Of a stretch of 55,809 nt of DNA, positions 41,355 through 50,164 are shown piece after piece. The DNA is from Isoptericola halotolerans (lineage in GTDB: Bacteria; Actinomycetota; Actinomycetes; Actinomycetales; Cellulomonadaceae). Positions within the stretch are counted from its first letter, which is position 1. Each line of letters begins with the position of its first letter. The stretch is taken from contig NZ_PVTX01000015.1 of assembly GCF_003003075.1 (NCBI RefSeq), forward strand, positions 1 to 55,809. The letters are read 5' to 3'. The position numbers were made by a program, and so were the translations under genes. A model generated the notes under the pieces. The model saw only the letters and a list, made by a program, of their open reading frames with translations, was not told the DNA's origin and made no database searches.

Positions 41355-44300
41355 GTACGCCGAGCTGCACGCCCATTCCGCCTTCAGCTTCCTCGACGGT
41401 GCCAGCCACCCGGCCGAGCTCGTCGCCGAGGCGGACCGGCTCGGGCTGGAGGCCCTCGCCCTGACCGACCACGACGGGTTGTACGGCGTCGTGCGCTTCG
41501 CCGAGGCGGCCCGGGCCGTCGGGCTGCCCACCGTGTTCGGCGCCGAGCTGCACCTGCCCGCTCCCGTTCCCGGCGGGGCGCCCGTGCTCGACGACCCCAC
41601 CGGTGTGCCGGACCCGCGCGCCACCCACCTGCTGGTGCTGGCGCGTGGTGCGGACGGCTACCGGAACCTCTCCCGGGCGATCGCGACGGCCCATCTCGAG
41701 GCCGGCGTCAAGGGCAGGGCCCGCTACGACCTCGACCGGCTCGGTGCGCAGGCCGACGGGCAGTGGCTGGTGCTCACCGGCTGCCGCAAGGGTGCCGTAC
41801 GGCGTGCTCTGGACGGGGTTGTCGACGCCGGCGCCGTGACGGGATCCGACCCGCTGCGCGCCGCGCGCCGCGAGCTCGACCGGCTCACCGACGTCTTCGG
41901 CCACGACAACGTCGCCGTGGAGATCACCGCCACCGGCGACCCGCGCGACGCCGACCGGCACGACGCGTTGGCCGCGCTCGCCGCAGACGCCGGGCTGCCG
42001 CTGGTCGCCACCACCGCGGCCCACTACGCCCGCCCGCGCGACGCCGACCTGGCGGGGGCGCTCGCGGCCGTGCGGGCCCGCTCCTCCCTCGACGACCAGG
42101 ACGGCTGGCTGCCCGGCGCCCCGACGGCGCACCTGCGCTCGGGCGCCGAGATGGCGCGGCTGCACCACCGGCACGCCCGCGCCGTCCCGACGGCGGCCGC
42201 CCTGGCCGCCGAGTGCGCGTTCGACCTGCACCTGGTGGCGCCGAACCTGCCGCCGTACCCGGTGCCGGCCGGCCACGACGAGGCCAGCTGGCTGCGCGAG
42301 CTGGTGCACCGCGGGGCCACGGAGAGGTACGGCCCGCGGCCCGGGCCGGGCAGCACCGGACGGGAACCGAAGGCGTGGGCGCAGATCGACCACGAGATGC
42401 GGGTCATCACCGACCTGGGCTTCCCCGGGTACTTCCTCGTCGTCTACGACCTGGTGGAGTTCTGCCGGCGCGAGGGGATCCTGTGCCAGGGGCGGGGGAG
42501 CGCCGCCAACTCCGCGGTCTGCTACGCCCTGGGGATCACCGCCGTCGACGCCGTGCACCACGGCCTGCTGTTCGAGCGGTTCCTCGCCCCCGAGCGCGAC
42601 GGGCCGCCGGACATCGACATCGACATCGAGTCGGGGCGTCGCGAGGAGGTCATCCAGCACGTCTACGCCCGGTTCGGGCGCACGCACGCCGCCCAGGTCG
42701 CCAACGTCATCTCCTACCGGCCGCGCTCGGCGGTGCGCGACGCCGCCCGGGCGCTCGGGTACGACGTCGGGCAGCAGGACGCCTGGTCCAAGTCCATCGA
42801 ACGCTGGGGGTCGCTGCGCGGCCCCGACCCGACCAGCCCGGCGGCGGACGCGAAGGCCCGCGACGCCCGGGCGGCGACCGGTGCGCCGGTCACCCGGCGG
42901 GACGAGGAGAAGGCCCGGGTGGCAGCCCAGTGGGGAGGTGCGGGCGCCGCCCGGTTCGTGGACACCCTGGCAGAGGACGTGAGGCGGGCCGACGACGCGC
43001 ACGACGTCGTACCGGCGCACGCTCCGCCGTCGGCCGCGCAGGAGGGGCACATCCCCGAGCCGGTGCTGGACCTGGCCGACCGGTTCCTGCGTCTTCCCCG
43101 GCACCTGGGCATCCACTCCGGGGGCATGGTGATGTGCGACCGGCCCGTCATCGAGGTGTGCCCGGTCGAGTGGGCGCGGATGGAAGGCCGCACGGTCCTG
43201 CAGTGGGACAAGGAGGACTGCGCGGACGCGGGCCTGGTGAAGTTCGACCTGCTGGGCCTCGGCATGCTCACGGCGATCCGGTACGCCTTCGAGACGGTCG
43301 AGCGGCACACGGGCCGGCGCCTGGAGCTGCACACCCTGCCGGAGGACGACCCGAGGGTCTACGACCTGCTCTGCGCGGCGGACACCGTCGGGGTGTTCCA
43401 GGTCGAGTCCCGCGCCCAGATGGCCACCCTGCCGCGGCTGCAGCCCCGGGAGTTCTACGACATCGTCGTCGAGGTCGCCCTCATCCGGCCCGGCCCCATC
43501 CAGGGCAACTCCGTGCACCCGTACATCGAACGGTCCCGGGGCCGCCAGGAGGTGACCTACCTGCACCCGCTGCTGGAGCCGTCCCTCCAGCGGACCCTGG
43601 GGGTGCCGCTGTTCCAGGAGCAGCTCATGCAGATGGCGATCGACGTCGCGGGGTTCTCCCCGGCCGAGTCCGACCAGCTGCGGCGGGCGATGGGTTCCAA
43701 GCGGTCGGTGGAGCGCATGGAGGCGCTGCGCGGCCGGCTGTTCGCCGGGATGGCCGAGCGCGGTGTGCCGCTCGAGGTGCGCGAGGAGATCTACGACAAG
43801 CTCAAGGCGTTCGCCGACTTCGGTTTCCCCGAGTCGCACGCCTACTCGTTCGCGTTCCTGGTCTACGCCAGCTCCTGGCTCAAGGTGCACCACCCCGAGG
43901 CGTTCTTCGCGGGGCTGCTCGCCGCGCAGCCGATGGGGTTCTACTCACCGGCCTCCCTGGTGGCCGACGCCCGTCGCCACGGGGTGCAGGTGCTGCGCCC
44001 GGACGTCAACGCCTCGATAGCGCTCGCGGGCGTCGAGAGCGTCGAGGCGGGTGGGGAGCGCAGCGCCGACGGTTCGGGTGTGCCGCTCGACGTCGACGCG
44101 ACGCTCGCCGTCCGGCTCGGCCTGGCGGCCGTGCGCGGGCTGGGCACCGACGTCGCCGAGCGGATGGTCGCCGAGCGGGACGCCCGTGGGCCGTTCGGCG
44201 ACCTGCGCGACCTGGTCCGGCGTGTCGAGCTGTCCACCGCGCGCCTGGAGGCGCTGGCCACGGCCGGAGCCCTGGCCTCGCTCGGGGTGACCCGACGCGA

Positions 44301-44808
44301 GGGGCTGTGGGCCGCGGGCGCTCTCGGCCAGGAGGGGCCGGACACCCTGGACGGCGTCAGCGTCGGGGTGGCGGCCCCGGCGCTGCCGGGCATGGACCGT
44401 CTCGAGATCGACGTCGCCGACACCTGGGCGACCGGCATCACGCCGGACACCACGTCGCCGCTGGAGCACGTGCGTGCCGGGTTGGATCGTCAGGGCGTGC
44501 TCACGGTGGCCGCGGCGATGGCGACCGAGCCGGGGCGACGCGTCGCCGTCGGCGGAGTGGTCACGCACCGGCAGCGGCCCGGCACCGCGGGCGGCGTGAC
44601 GTTCCTGTCCCTGGAGGACGAGACCGGGCTGCTCAACGTCATCTGCACCCCGGGGCTGTGGCGGCGGTTCCGGACCGTGGCGCGCGGAGCGCCGGCCATG
44701 GTGGTGCGCGGGCAGGTGGAGCGGTCCGACGGCGCGGTCAACCTGCTCGCCGAGCACCTCGCCCCGCTGCGCCTGCCGGTGACGACACGGTCACGCGACT
44801 TCCGCTGA
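41347..44808 (+). CDS. dnaE2: Error-prone DNA polymerase III alpha subunit DnaE2
   Basis: 1,153 residues. PHP domain YAELHAHSAFSFLDGASHPAELV, polymerase active site PDIDIDIESGRREEVIQHV (about residue 420), HLGIHSGGMVM, and a C-terminal OB fold (VTFLSLEDETGLLNVICTPGLWRRF). Slightly longer than many DnaE2 proteins; an extra segment lies at residues 495-560 (ADAKARDARAATGAPVTRRDEEKARV). Performs mutagenic translesion synthesis. ATG 41347 overlaps the imuB stop by 8 nt, so all three genes are translationally linked and SOS-induced. Confidence 0.95.
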   Translation: MTEYAELHAHSAFSFLDGASHPAELVAEADRLGLEALALTDHDGLYGVVRFAEAARAVGLPTVFGAELHLPAPVPGGAPVLDDPTGVPDPRATHLLVLARGADGYRNLSRAIATAHLEAGVKGRARYDLDRLGAQADGQWLVLTGCRKGAVRRALDGVVDAGAVTGSDPLRAARRELDRLTDVFGHDNVAVEITATGDPRDADRHDALAALAADAGLPLVATTAAHYARPRDADLAGALAAVRARSSLDDQDGWLPGAPTAHLRSGAEMARLHHRHARAVPTAAALAAECAFDLHLVAPNLPPYPVPAGHDEASWLRELVHRGATERYGPRPGPGSTGREPKAWAQIDHEMRVITDLGFPGYFLVVYDLVEFCRREGILCQGRGSAANSAVCYALGITAVDAVHHGLLFERFLAPERDGPPDIDIDIESGRREEVIQHVYARFGRTHAAQVANVISYRPRSAVRDAARALGYDVGQQDAWSKSIERWGSLRGPDPTSPAADAKARDARAATGAPVTRRDEEKARVAAQWGGAGAARFVDTLAEDVRRADDAHDVVPAHAPPSAAQEGHIPEPVLDLADRFLRLPRHLGIHSGGMVMCDRPVIEVCPVEWARMEGRTVLQWDKEDCADAGLVKFDLLGLGMLTAIRYAFETVERHTGRRLELHTLPEDDPRVYDLLCAADTVGVFQVESRAQMATLPRLQPREFYDIVVEVALIRPGPIQGNSVHPYIERSRGRQEVTYLHPLLEPSLQRTLGVPLFQEQLMQMAIDVAGFSPAESDQLRRAMGSKRSVERMEALRGRLFAGMAERGVPLEVREEIYDKLKAFADFGFPESHAYSFAFLVYASSWLKVHHPEAFFAGLLAAQPMGFYSPASLVADARRHGVQVLRPDVNASIALAGVESVEAGGERSADGSGVPLDVDATLAVRLGLAAVRGLGTDVAERMVAERDARGPFGDLRDLVRRVELSTARLEALATAGALASLGVTRREGLWAAGALGQEGPDTLDGVSVGVAAPALPGMDRLEIDVADTWATGITPDTTSPLEHVRAGLDRQGVLTVAAAMATEPGRRVAVGGVVTHRQRPGTAGGVTFLSLEDETGLLNVICTPGLWRRFRTVARGAPAMVVRGQVERSDGAVNLLAEHLAPLRLPVTTRSRDFR

Positions 44809-44840
44809 CCCGCCCGGGTCGACCTGGCACGATGCGCACC

Positions 44841-45527
44841 ATGAGACAGATGGTGCGATGGGGCGCGGTGCTGGGGGCGGTCGCCCTGACGGCGGGCTGT
44901 GCCGAGATGCTCGGGAACGCCGACGCCGACACGGACGAACCCGCCGACCCTGCCACGCTGGCCGAGCGTGCCGAGTACTACGGGGTGCCGCCGGGGCTCG
45001 TGCTCATGGTGGACGGATTCGTGCCGGCACCCGGGGGAGGTGGAGCGTACGGCGCCGACGGCTACGCCGCGGTGCTCGTCGAGGACGCGGAGGAGTCCAC
45101 CGACGTCGTGATGCTCTCCGCCGTGCCGGGAACGATCGACGCCGCGACGTGCCCCGAGCTGCCCGTCCTGACGACCACGGGCACGACGGCGCAGGGCACG
45201 GTCGAGTGCTCCGCCGACGGCGCGACGTTCTCCCGCACGGCCGGGACCTGGCACGACTACGCCGTCGAGCGCGACGGAGCCGTGGTGCGGATCTCGAGCG
45301 ACGGCGTCGAACCCGACGTGCTGCGGGCGGCCCTGGAGTCGGTGCGCGTGCCCACCGTGGGCGAGCTCGACACGATCCTGCCGCCGATGACCCCGCCCTC
45401 GCCCTCGGGGGAAGCTGGGTCGCCTTCGAGGCCACCGACGACGTCGCCGTCGCCGAGCCCGGTCGAGCGAGGTGACCTACCACCAGGGGACGGCGCGCCG
45501 GACAACAGCGTCGGTCTGGGCGGATGA
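44841..45527 (+). CDS. Putative lipoprotein
   Basis: 228 residues. Signal peptide with lipobox ALTAGC (Cys about residue 20), acidic linker, then a beta-rich domain (GLVLMVDGFVPAPGG...YAAVLVEDAEESTDVVMLSAVPGTIDAATCPELP...VECSADGATFSRTAGTWHDYAVERDGAVVRISSDG) with two Cys that could pair, and a Pro/Ser-rich tail. Exported; function unknown. ATG 44841 is 7 nt after CACGAT (44828-44833); ATG 44832 is also in frame. The tail could be a frameshift product, because another frame reads GSWVAFEATDDVAVAEPGR from about 45411. Confidence 0.75.
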   Translation: MRQMVRWGAVLGAVALTAGCAEMLGNADADTDEPADPATLAERAEYYGVPPGLVLMVDGFVPAPGGGGAYGADGYAAVLVEDAEESTDVVMLSAVPGTIDAATCPELPVLTTTGTTAQGTVECSADGATFSRTAGTWHDYAVERDGAVVRISSDGVEPDVLRAALESVRVPTVGELDTILPPMTPPSPSGEAGSPSRPPTTSPSPSPVERGDLPPGDGAPDNSVGLGG

Positions 45528-45679
45528 CCAGGACGGGGCGCGTCGGGCTTTGACATCACCGGCCCGTTCACGTACTGACTGGAGGGTGCGCGTGCTCGGG
45601 TCCTCGCGACCGACGAGCCCGAGCGCACGCGAGCATGAGACGCCGCGATCCCGGGACGATCCGGGAGAAGGGATGACCC

Positions 45680-46579
45680 ATGACCGCCATGATCGACACC
45701 ACGACGGACCTCTACCCGAGCAGGCTCGCCGAGCCGGGCGAGGTCATCGAGCGTCAGCACCCCACCGTGTGGGGGACGGCCGACGACGGCCGGTTCGACG
45801 CCGCCGCGCTGGAGGCGCACTCCGAGCGCGGGTTCTCCATCCTGCAGGACTTCATCACCCCCGGTGAGGTCACGCAGTACAGCGCCGAGCTCGAGCGCCT
45901 CGCCGCCGACACGTCCCTGCAGGGCGACCACCGGGTCGTCCGCGAGAAGTCGTCGGGGGAGGTGCGCTCGATCTTCGAGGTGACGCAGCTCAGCGAGCAG
46001 ATCGACGCGCTGAGCCGCGACCCCCGCCTGCTGGACCGTGCACGCCAGCTGCTGGGCTCGGACGTGTACCTGCACCAGACCCGGGTCAACTACATGCCGG
46101 GCTACAAGGGCACCGGGTTCTACTGGCACTCGGACTTCGAGACGTGGCACGCCGAGGACGGGATGCCCGCCCCGCGGGCGGTGAGCTGCTCGATCGCGCT
46201 CACCCCGAACTACCCCTACAACGGCGGCCTGATGGTGATGCCGGGCTCGCACCGCAGCTACGTGCCGTGCGTCGGGCAGACCCCGGAGAACTACCACCAG
46301 GACTCGCTCAAGGAGCAGAAGATCGGCGTGCCCAGCGAGGAGGCCATCACCGAGCTGGCGTGGAAGCACGGGGTGGACCAGTTCACCGGTCCGGCCGGCT
46401 CGGCGCTGTGGTTCGACTGCAACATCATGCACGGGTCCGGCAACAACATCACGCCGTTCCCGCGCTCGAACATCTTCCTGGTGTTCAACAGCGTCGAGAA
46501 CGCGCTGACCGAGCCGTACGCCGCGCCGGCACCGCGCCCGACGCACATCGGCAACCGCGACTTCACGCCGCTGCGGTAG
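45680..46579 (+). CDS. ectD: Ectoine 5-hydroxylase-like dioxygenase
   Basis: 299 residues in the PhyH/EctD family. Fe(II) ligands are in FYWHSDFETWH (H-x-D, about residues 150-152) and NIMHGSGNN (distal His about 251); the 2-oxoglutarate Arg is in FPRSNIFLVFN. The signature FYWHSDFETWH-x-EDGMP is that of EctD, which converts ectoine to 5-hydroxyectoine for osmotic and heat protection. ectABC are not in the window; the gene stands alone. ATG follows GGGAGAAGGG. Confidence 0.93.
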   Translation: MTAMIDTTTDLYPSRLAEPGEVIERQHPTVWGTADDGRFDAAALEAHSERGFSILQDFITPGEVTQYSAELERLAADTSLQGDHRVVREKSSGEVRSIFEVTQLSEQIDALSRDPRLLDRARQLLGSDVYLHQTRVNYMPGYKGTGFYWHSDFETWHAEDGMPAPRAVSCSIALTPNYPYNGGLMVMPGSHRSYVPCVGQTPENYHQDSLKEQKIGVPSEEAITELAWKHGVDQFTGPAGSALWFDCNIMHGSGNNITPFPRSNIFLVFNSVENALTEPYAAPAPRPTHIGNRDFTPLR

Positions 46580-46592
46580 TCCGGGAGCCGGG

Positions 46593-46621
46593 CTGGCCCG
46601 GGCACCCGGTGCCCGGGCCAG
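46593..46621. terminator. Hairpin between ectD and the kinase gene
   Basis: CTGGCCCGGGCAC and its exact complement with a 3-nt loop, between two convergent genes. Confidence 0.75.
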
Positions 46622-46648
46622 GTCGGCCGCCGGTCTCGCGGTGTCGCC

Positions 46649-47503
46649 TCACCACGCCTGGGCGAGCACGTCGGCGAACAGCTCGTCGGTGTCCACCGGC
46701 AGCCCACGGGCGGCGAACCAGTCGCAGACGTTGCGGCAGTCACGGTGCAGCAGATCGGCGCCGAACGGGTTCGCGACCACGTCCACGACCTGGGGCAGGT
46801 CGATGATCACCAGCCGCCCGCCGTCCGACGGGTCGACGAGGATGTTGTACGGCGACAGGTCCCCGTGCGCCCAGCCGAGCCGGGCGAGCACCCCCATGGC
46901 ACGGCGCAGCTGGTCGAACCAGTCGGCGAGAGCCTCCGGGCCCGGACGCTCGCGGGCGAGGCGGGGCGCCGCCTCGTAGCTGCCGTCGTCCGCGCGTCCG
47001 CCCACGAACTCCATGAGCAGCTCGGTGCCGTCGACCTGCACGGGGTAGGGCACCGGGGCGCCGGCGTCCCAGAGCTGGCAGAGCGCCGAGAACTCGGCGT
47101 CGGCCCACTGCGTGGCCGCGACCGTCCGGCCCCACGCCGACCGACGGTCCTCCACCGCCCGCTGGTCCCGGGTGCGCCGCGACCGCCGTCCCTCGGTGTA
47201 GGCGGCGTCCCGGTGGAACTGCCGGTTCTCGCGCCGGCGGTACCGCTTGGCGGCGAGCAGGGCGGACTGCTCCGGATCTCCCGGCACGGCGCGCTCGACG
47301 AGGTGGACGTCGGCCTCCTTGCCCGTCTTGAGGACGCCGAGCTCGGTGTCGAGCGCGGCGTCGGCCACGACGACCCAGTCGGGCCGGGGCTCCGGCCCGC
47401 GCTGGCCCTTGGTGACGGAGGTCCAGGTGGACCACCGTTGGTCCGGGCCCGGTTCGACCACGGAGTACGGGGTCGGGAAAGTCTCAGGGGTGTGCTGGTG
47501 CAC
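46649..47503 (-). CDS. RIO-type atypical protein kinase
   Basis: 284 residues. GVLKTGKEADVHLVER is the RIO nucleotide-binding loop (S/T-G-K-E-A), AAKRYRRRENRQF holds the Lys, HGDLSPYNILVD is the catalytic loop and VIIDLPQVVDVVANPFG the metal-binding loop with the typical I-D-x-P-Q. Bacterial RIO kinases are related to ribosome-biogenesis kinases of archaea and eukaryotes; targets in bacteria are unknown. GTG 47503 has GAGGAG 7 nt upstream. A 21-codon ORF and a hairpin precede it. Confidence 0.9.
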   Translation of the reverse strand: MHQHTPETFPTPYSVVEPGPDQRWSTWTSVTKGQRGPEPRPDWVVVADAALDTELGVLKTGKEADVHLVERAVPGDPEQSALLAAKRYRRRENRQFHRDAAYTEGRRSRRTRDQRAVEDRRSAWGRTVAATQWADAEFSALCQLWDAGAPVPYPVQVDGTELLMEFVGGRADDGSYEAAPRLARERPGPEALADWFDQLRRAMGVLARLGWAHGDLSPYNILVDPSDGGRLVIIDLPQVVDVVANPFGADLLHRDCRNVCDWFAARGLPVDTDELFADVLAQAW

Positions 47504-47523
47504 GGAAAAGCTCCTCGGGGAGG

Positions 47524-47547
47524 GAGGAGCGCCGACGGCGGCTCCTC
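47524..47547 (-). promoter_or_regulatory. Hairpin between the leader ORF and the RIO kinase
   Basis: GAGGAGC(C)GCCG and CGGCGGCTCCTC pair with a one-base bulge across one unpaired base. It overlaps the stop of the 21-codon ORF and lies 20 nt before the kinase start, so it could act in attenuation or translational control. Confidence 0.45.
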
Positions 47548-47611
47548 AGCAGGGGGTGGTGAGCGCCCGGGCCGAGTTCTGCGGCAGGGCGTGCGTGACG
47601 ACGACGTCCAT
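47546..47611 (-). CDS. Possible 21-residue leader peptide
   Basis: ATG-initiated ORF reading MDVVVTHALPQNSARALTTPC, preceded by GGAGGG at a usable distance (about 9 nt). It ends inside the hairpin before the RIO kinase gene. No match to a known leader peptide is evident; the content of rare codons is low. It may be a regulatory upstream ORF or a chance frame in GC-rich DNA. Confidence 0.4.
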   Translation of the reverse strand: MDVVVTHALPQNSARALTTPC

Positions 47612-47718
47612 GGCCTCTGCCCTCCGTCCGTCCGGGCGCACCCGCTGCGCCGTTCACCGGGAGGTTGCCAGCACCCGGTGCCGCCCGTCCAGCGAATATC
47701 CGCCGCTACGGTGAGCGG

Positions 47719-48451
47719 ATGGGATTCGTGCCGGTCGCCGAGGACGTCCTGGTGCGCACCAGCCGGCGCCTGGCCACCACCTCGACGCTTGTCCTCGGGC
47801 GCCGGTCGGTCGAGGGCCGGGCCGCGCTCCTGGTCGACCCGGCCTGGGAACCGGACGAGCTGGCCGCCATCGCCGAGGAGGTCTCGGCCCTCGGGGCGCG
47901 GGTCGTGGCGGGCTTCGCGACGCACGCCCACCACGACCACCTGCTGTGGCCCCCGGGCCTCGACGGGGCGCGAAGGTGGGCGACACCGACGACGGCGCGC
48001 ACGGCGCTGGGAGAGCGTGAGCGGCTGATCGCCGAGGCCCGCCAGGACGCGCGGCGCTACGGCGGAATGGCGCACCCGCCCGAGGTGCTCGACCTGCTGG
48101 GGGCGGGTCGAGGCGTTCGGCGGCCGGCCGACGACGCTGCCGGACCTCGGTGGTCGGCTGCCGGTGGTGCGGGTCGTCGAGCACGACGGGCACGCCCCGG
48201 GGCACGCGGCGCTGTGGCTGCCGGACACCGGCGTGCTGCTCGCCGGCGACATGCTGAGCGACGTCGAACCGCCGCTGCCGTTCGACGAGATCACCGGCCG
48301 GACGGACGTCGCGAGCTACCGTGCCGGTCTCGACCGCCTCGCACCGTACGTGGCCCGGGCGGCGGTGCTGGTGCCCGGCCACGGCACCGTCACGACCGAG
48401 CCGCTGCGCCGGCTGGAGAAGGACCTCCGGCTCCTCGCCGCCATGGCCTGA
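47719..48451 (+). pseudogene. MBL-fold metallo-hydrolase with a frameshift
   Basis: The N-terminal part (from ATG 47719) contains FATHAHHDHLLWPPGLDGARRWATP, the H-x-H-x-D-H metal motif of the metallo-beta-lactamase fold. After LDLLGAG (about 48104) the frame is lost; the same protein continues in the next frame as EAFGGRPTTLPDLGGRLP, GHAPGHAALWLPDTGVLLAGDMLSDVEPPLPFD and VPGHGTVTT, ending at 48451. One extra G in the run GGGGGCGGG at 48099-48107 would explain it, so either a real mutation or a sequencing error. ATG is 6 nt after TACGGT (47707-47712). Divergent from the leader ORF and kinase. Confidence 0.85.
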
Positions 48452-48462
48452 CGGCGTGAGGC

Positions 48463-48489
48463 GAGCCGGCTCACGAGGTGCGCCGGCTC
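48463..48489. terminator. Weak hairpin between convergent genes
   Basis: GAGCCGGC, 11-nt loop, GCCGGCTC. Located between the MBL gene and the stop of the DUF457 gene. Confidence 0.4.
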
Positions 48490-49327
48490 AGGAGGGCAGC
48501 AGCGACTCCCCGGCCGACGCCACGAGCTCGGTCGCCGAGCTCCAGGCCGACGCCGTGTCGAACCCCATCTGGTCCAGCATCGCCCAGGCGACGCCGAGCA
48601 CCGCGTAGGCGCTGACGGGTGTCATGAGCGCCCACTCGCGCCAGGAGCCTGCGTCGCCGAGCAGCGGGACCGAGATGTTGCCCCGAGGGCTCCACATGTC
48701 GTCGAACGGCAGCCACCGGTGCCGCCGGACCCAGCGTGGTGACTTGATCCGTACGGGCCAGAGCAGCGGGACGCCGCGCGTCGTGAGCAGGTCGCCGAGG
48801 ATGTGCACCGCGCAGCCGAGCCCGACGCAGAACGGCATCCAGTACCACTCCTCGGGGGCGAAGACGGCCACGAACGCCGCCAGGGAGACGGACAGGCTCC
48901 AGGTCCACCAGCGGCGCTGACCGGTGAGCTTGAGCGCTCGCACGGCGAAGGCGATGAGCAGCACGGCCATGATTCCCGGCCCGACGAGCACTTCGCCGAA
49001 CTGCTCGGTCCGCACGGTGACCTGGCCCATCGCCCAGGCGATCGCCGTGAAGACGGCGACGCCGACGATCGAGTGCGTCGCGTTGCGGTGCCCGCCCGCA
49101 ACGGTGGACACCAGCTTGGTGACGCCCTCCGAGACCGGCGGCAGGGAGTGCGAGATGGTGCCGTTGTGGTGGTCGGCGTCCGGCAGCAGAGCAGCGCCCG
49201 CGCACACGAGCGCGCCGGTCATGACCCCGACGTCCGAGACCGGGTACCAGCCGAACGCGATCGGCGTCGACGCGGTGACGGCCACCCAGGCGGCCGCGCC
49301 CGAGGCGGCGTGGTGCCCACCCATCAT
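48488..49327 (-). CDS. YdjM/DUF457-type membrane-bound metal-dependent hydrolase
   Basis: 279 residues, about six membrane segments. GGHHAASGAAAWVAV, ALLPDADHHNGTISHSLPP, GGHRNATHSIVGVAVF and HILGDLLTTRGVPLLWP supply the conserved His/Asp residues of the YdjM/LexA-regulated inner-membrane hydrolase family. The substrate is unknown. ATG follows GGAG. It is not LexA-linked here: no SOS box was seen upstream. Confidence 0.9.
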   Translation of the reverse strand: MMGGHHAASGAAAWVAVTASTPIAFGWYPVSDVGVMTGALVCAGAALLPDADHHNGTISHSLPPVSEGVTKLVSTVAGGHRNATHSIVGVAVFTAIAWAMGQVTVRTEQFGEVLVGPGIMAVLLIAFAVRALKLTGQRRWWTWSLSVSLAAFVAVFAPEEWYWMPFCVGLGCAVHILGDLLTTRGVPLLWPVRIKSPRWVRRHRWLPFDDMWSPRGNISVPLLGDAGSWREWALMTPVSAYAVLGVAWAMLDQMGFDTASAWSSATELVASAGESLLPS

Positions 49328-49507
49328 GGTGTGCGTGCTCCTTCGTCCGGTCTGCTCCCCATGACCGTTTGGTCCGGGTCCGGAGGAACGCTACACGGAC
49401 CCGCCGACGCTGTTCGACCGCTGCGGCGCCGGGACGTCAACGACGTCCGGAGGCCGCCGTCGACCGGGGCGCAGGCTGCCACGTGACCTGCGCCACGGCG
49501 GCCCGGT

Positions 49508-49538
49508 TTGCAGGTCGGGGCACCTGCCGTGCTATGTT
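49508..49538 (+). promoter_or_regulatory. Candidate promoter of tRNA-Leu
   Basis: TTGCAG (49508-49513), 19-nt spacer, TATGTT (49533-49538) 45 nt before the mature tRNA. The spacer is on the long side; GCTATG read as the -10 box would give 17. Confidence 0.5.
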
Positions 49539-49583
49539 TTTCACCGCACCGAAACGGGCCGTGCAGCCCGCAGAGGTCCACCT

Positions 49584-49668
49584 GTCCGGGTGGCGGAATG
49601 GCAGACGCGCTAGCTTGAGGTGCTAGTGCCCTTTATCGGGCGTGGGGGTTCAAGTCCCCCTCCGGACA
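49584..49668 (+). tRNA. tRNA-Leu(GAG)
   Basis: 85-nt class II tRNA. Acceptor GTCCGGG pairs with TCCGGAC (one G-U), discriminator A at 49668. Anticodon stem CTAGC / GCTAG encloses loop TTGAGGT with anticodon GAG (CUC/CUU codons). The variable arm TGCCCTTTATCGGGCG and T-arm GGGGG-TTCAAGT-CCCCC are complete. CCA is not encoded. It is the integration site of the downstream island. Confidence 0.97.
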
Positions 49669-49703
49669 CTCGTTGAGACAGCGACGACGAAGGCCTCCCG
49701 GGT
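49649..49703 (+). repeat. att copy 1 (left junction, in tRNA-Leu)
   Basis: 55-nt direct repeat starting TTCAAGTCCCCCTCCGG in the T-loop and running 35 nt past the tRNA. Found again at 55658-55712 with one mismatch (A to G at 49666) and in part (39 nt) at 51933. It is the duplicated attachment core of integrative elements that use the tRNA 3' end. Confidence 0.9.
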
Positions 49704-49721
49704 CCACAACCGGGAGGCCTT
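49690..49721 (+). terminator. tRNA-Leu terminator
   Basis: AAGGCCTCCCGG, 8-nt loop, CCGGGAGGCCTT, then TCTGTCGT. Perfect 12-bp arms 21 nt after the tRNA. Its 5' arm belongs to the att core. Confidence 0.85.
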
Positions 49722-50164
49722 CTGTCGTATCCGGGTGCTTCCTCTGTTCGAGATGTTCCCATGAATATTCCCACGGGATGGGCTCCGTGCTCCCACGGGT
49801 GTTCCCAGGTGCCCTAGGCGGCGGCGTCCTCCCAGGTGGGAGCCGTGATCGGAGGGGGACAAGCGCCCCGGTGCGGATGTCTGGCGCAGACGCCCGCACC
49901 TGATCCGTCGCATCGAACAGAACCAGCTCGACGACGGGCATATGACCGCTTTGGGCGTCTACCGCGGACCGGTGTCCCCGCCTGGCATACCCGAAGCTCC
50001 TGCTCTGGTGGACACCCTTGCGGGTGACGATCGGGACGCACTATCGAGGACTCCTACTACCGTCACGACGCCGCTCCGACCATGTTCGAAGCGTCGGTTT
50101 CGGGTCTCCGCCGCACCCCGGGCGAGCTTCTCACGCTTCCGAGGGTCCGCTGCCACCCGTCGGG
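49722..50164. other. Gene-free stretch at the left of the island
   Basis: About 440 nt without a supportable gene. It contains scattered short copies of CCCACGGG and TGTTCCC (around 49748-49810) and open frames without conserved features. It probably is debris of the element's left end; no integrase fragment could be recognised. Confidence 0.5.

Noticed and set aside
40939-43893. A 984-codon minus-strand frame inside imuB/dnaE2
   Set aside because: Antisense to polymerase genes with clear motifs.
44858-45475. Alternative frame as the true lipoprotein C-terminus
   Set aside because: Only about 20 residues look better in that frame and no family supports a frameshift; recorded as uncertain in the feature.
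49633-49941. Minus-strand ORF over the tRNA-Leu end
   Set aside because: Runs through the tRNA and its terminator; no conserved feature.
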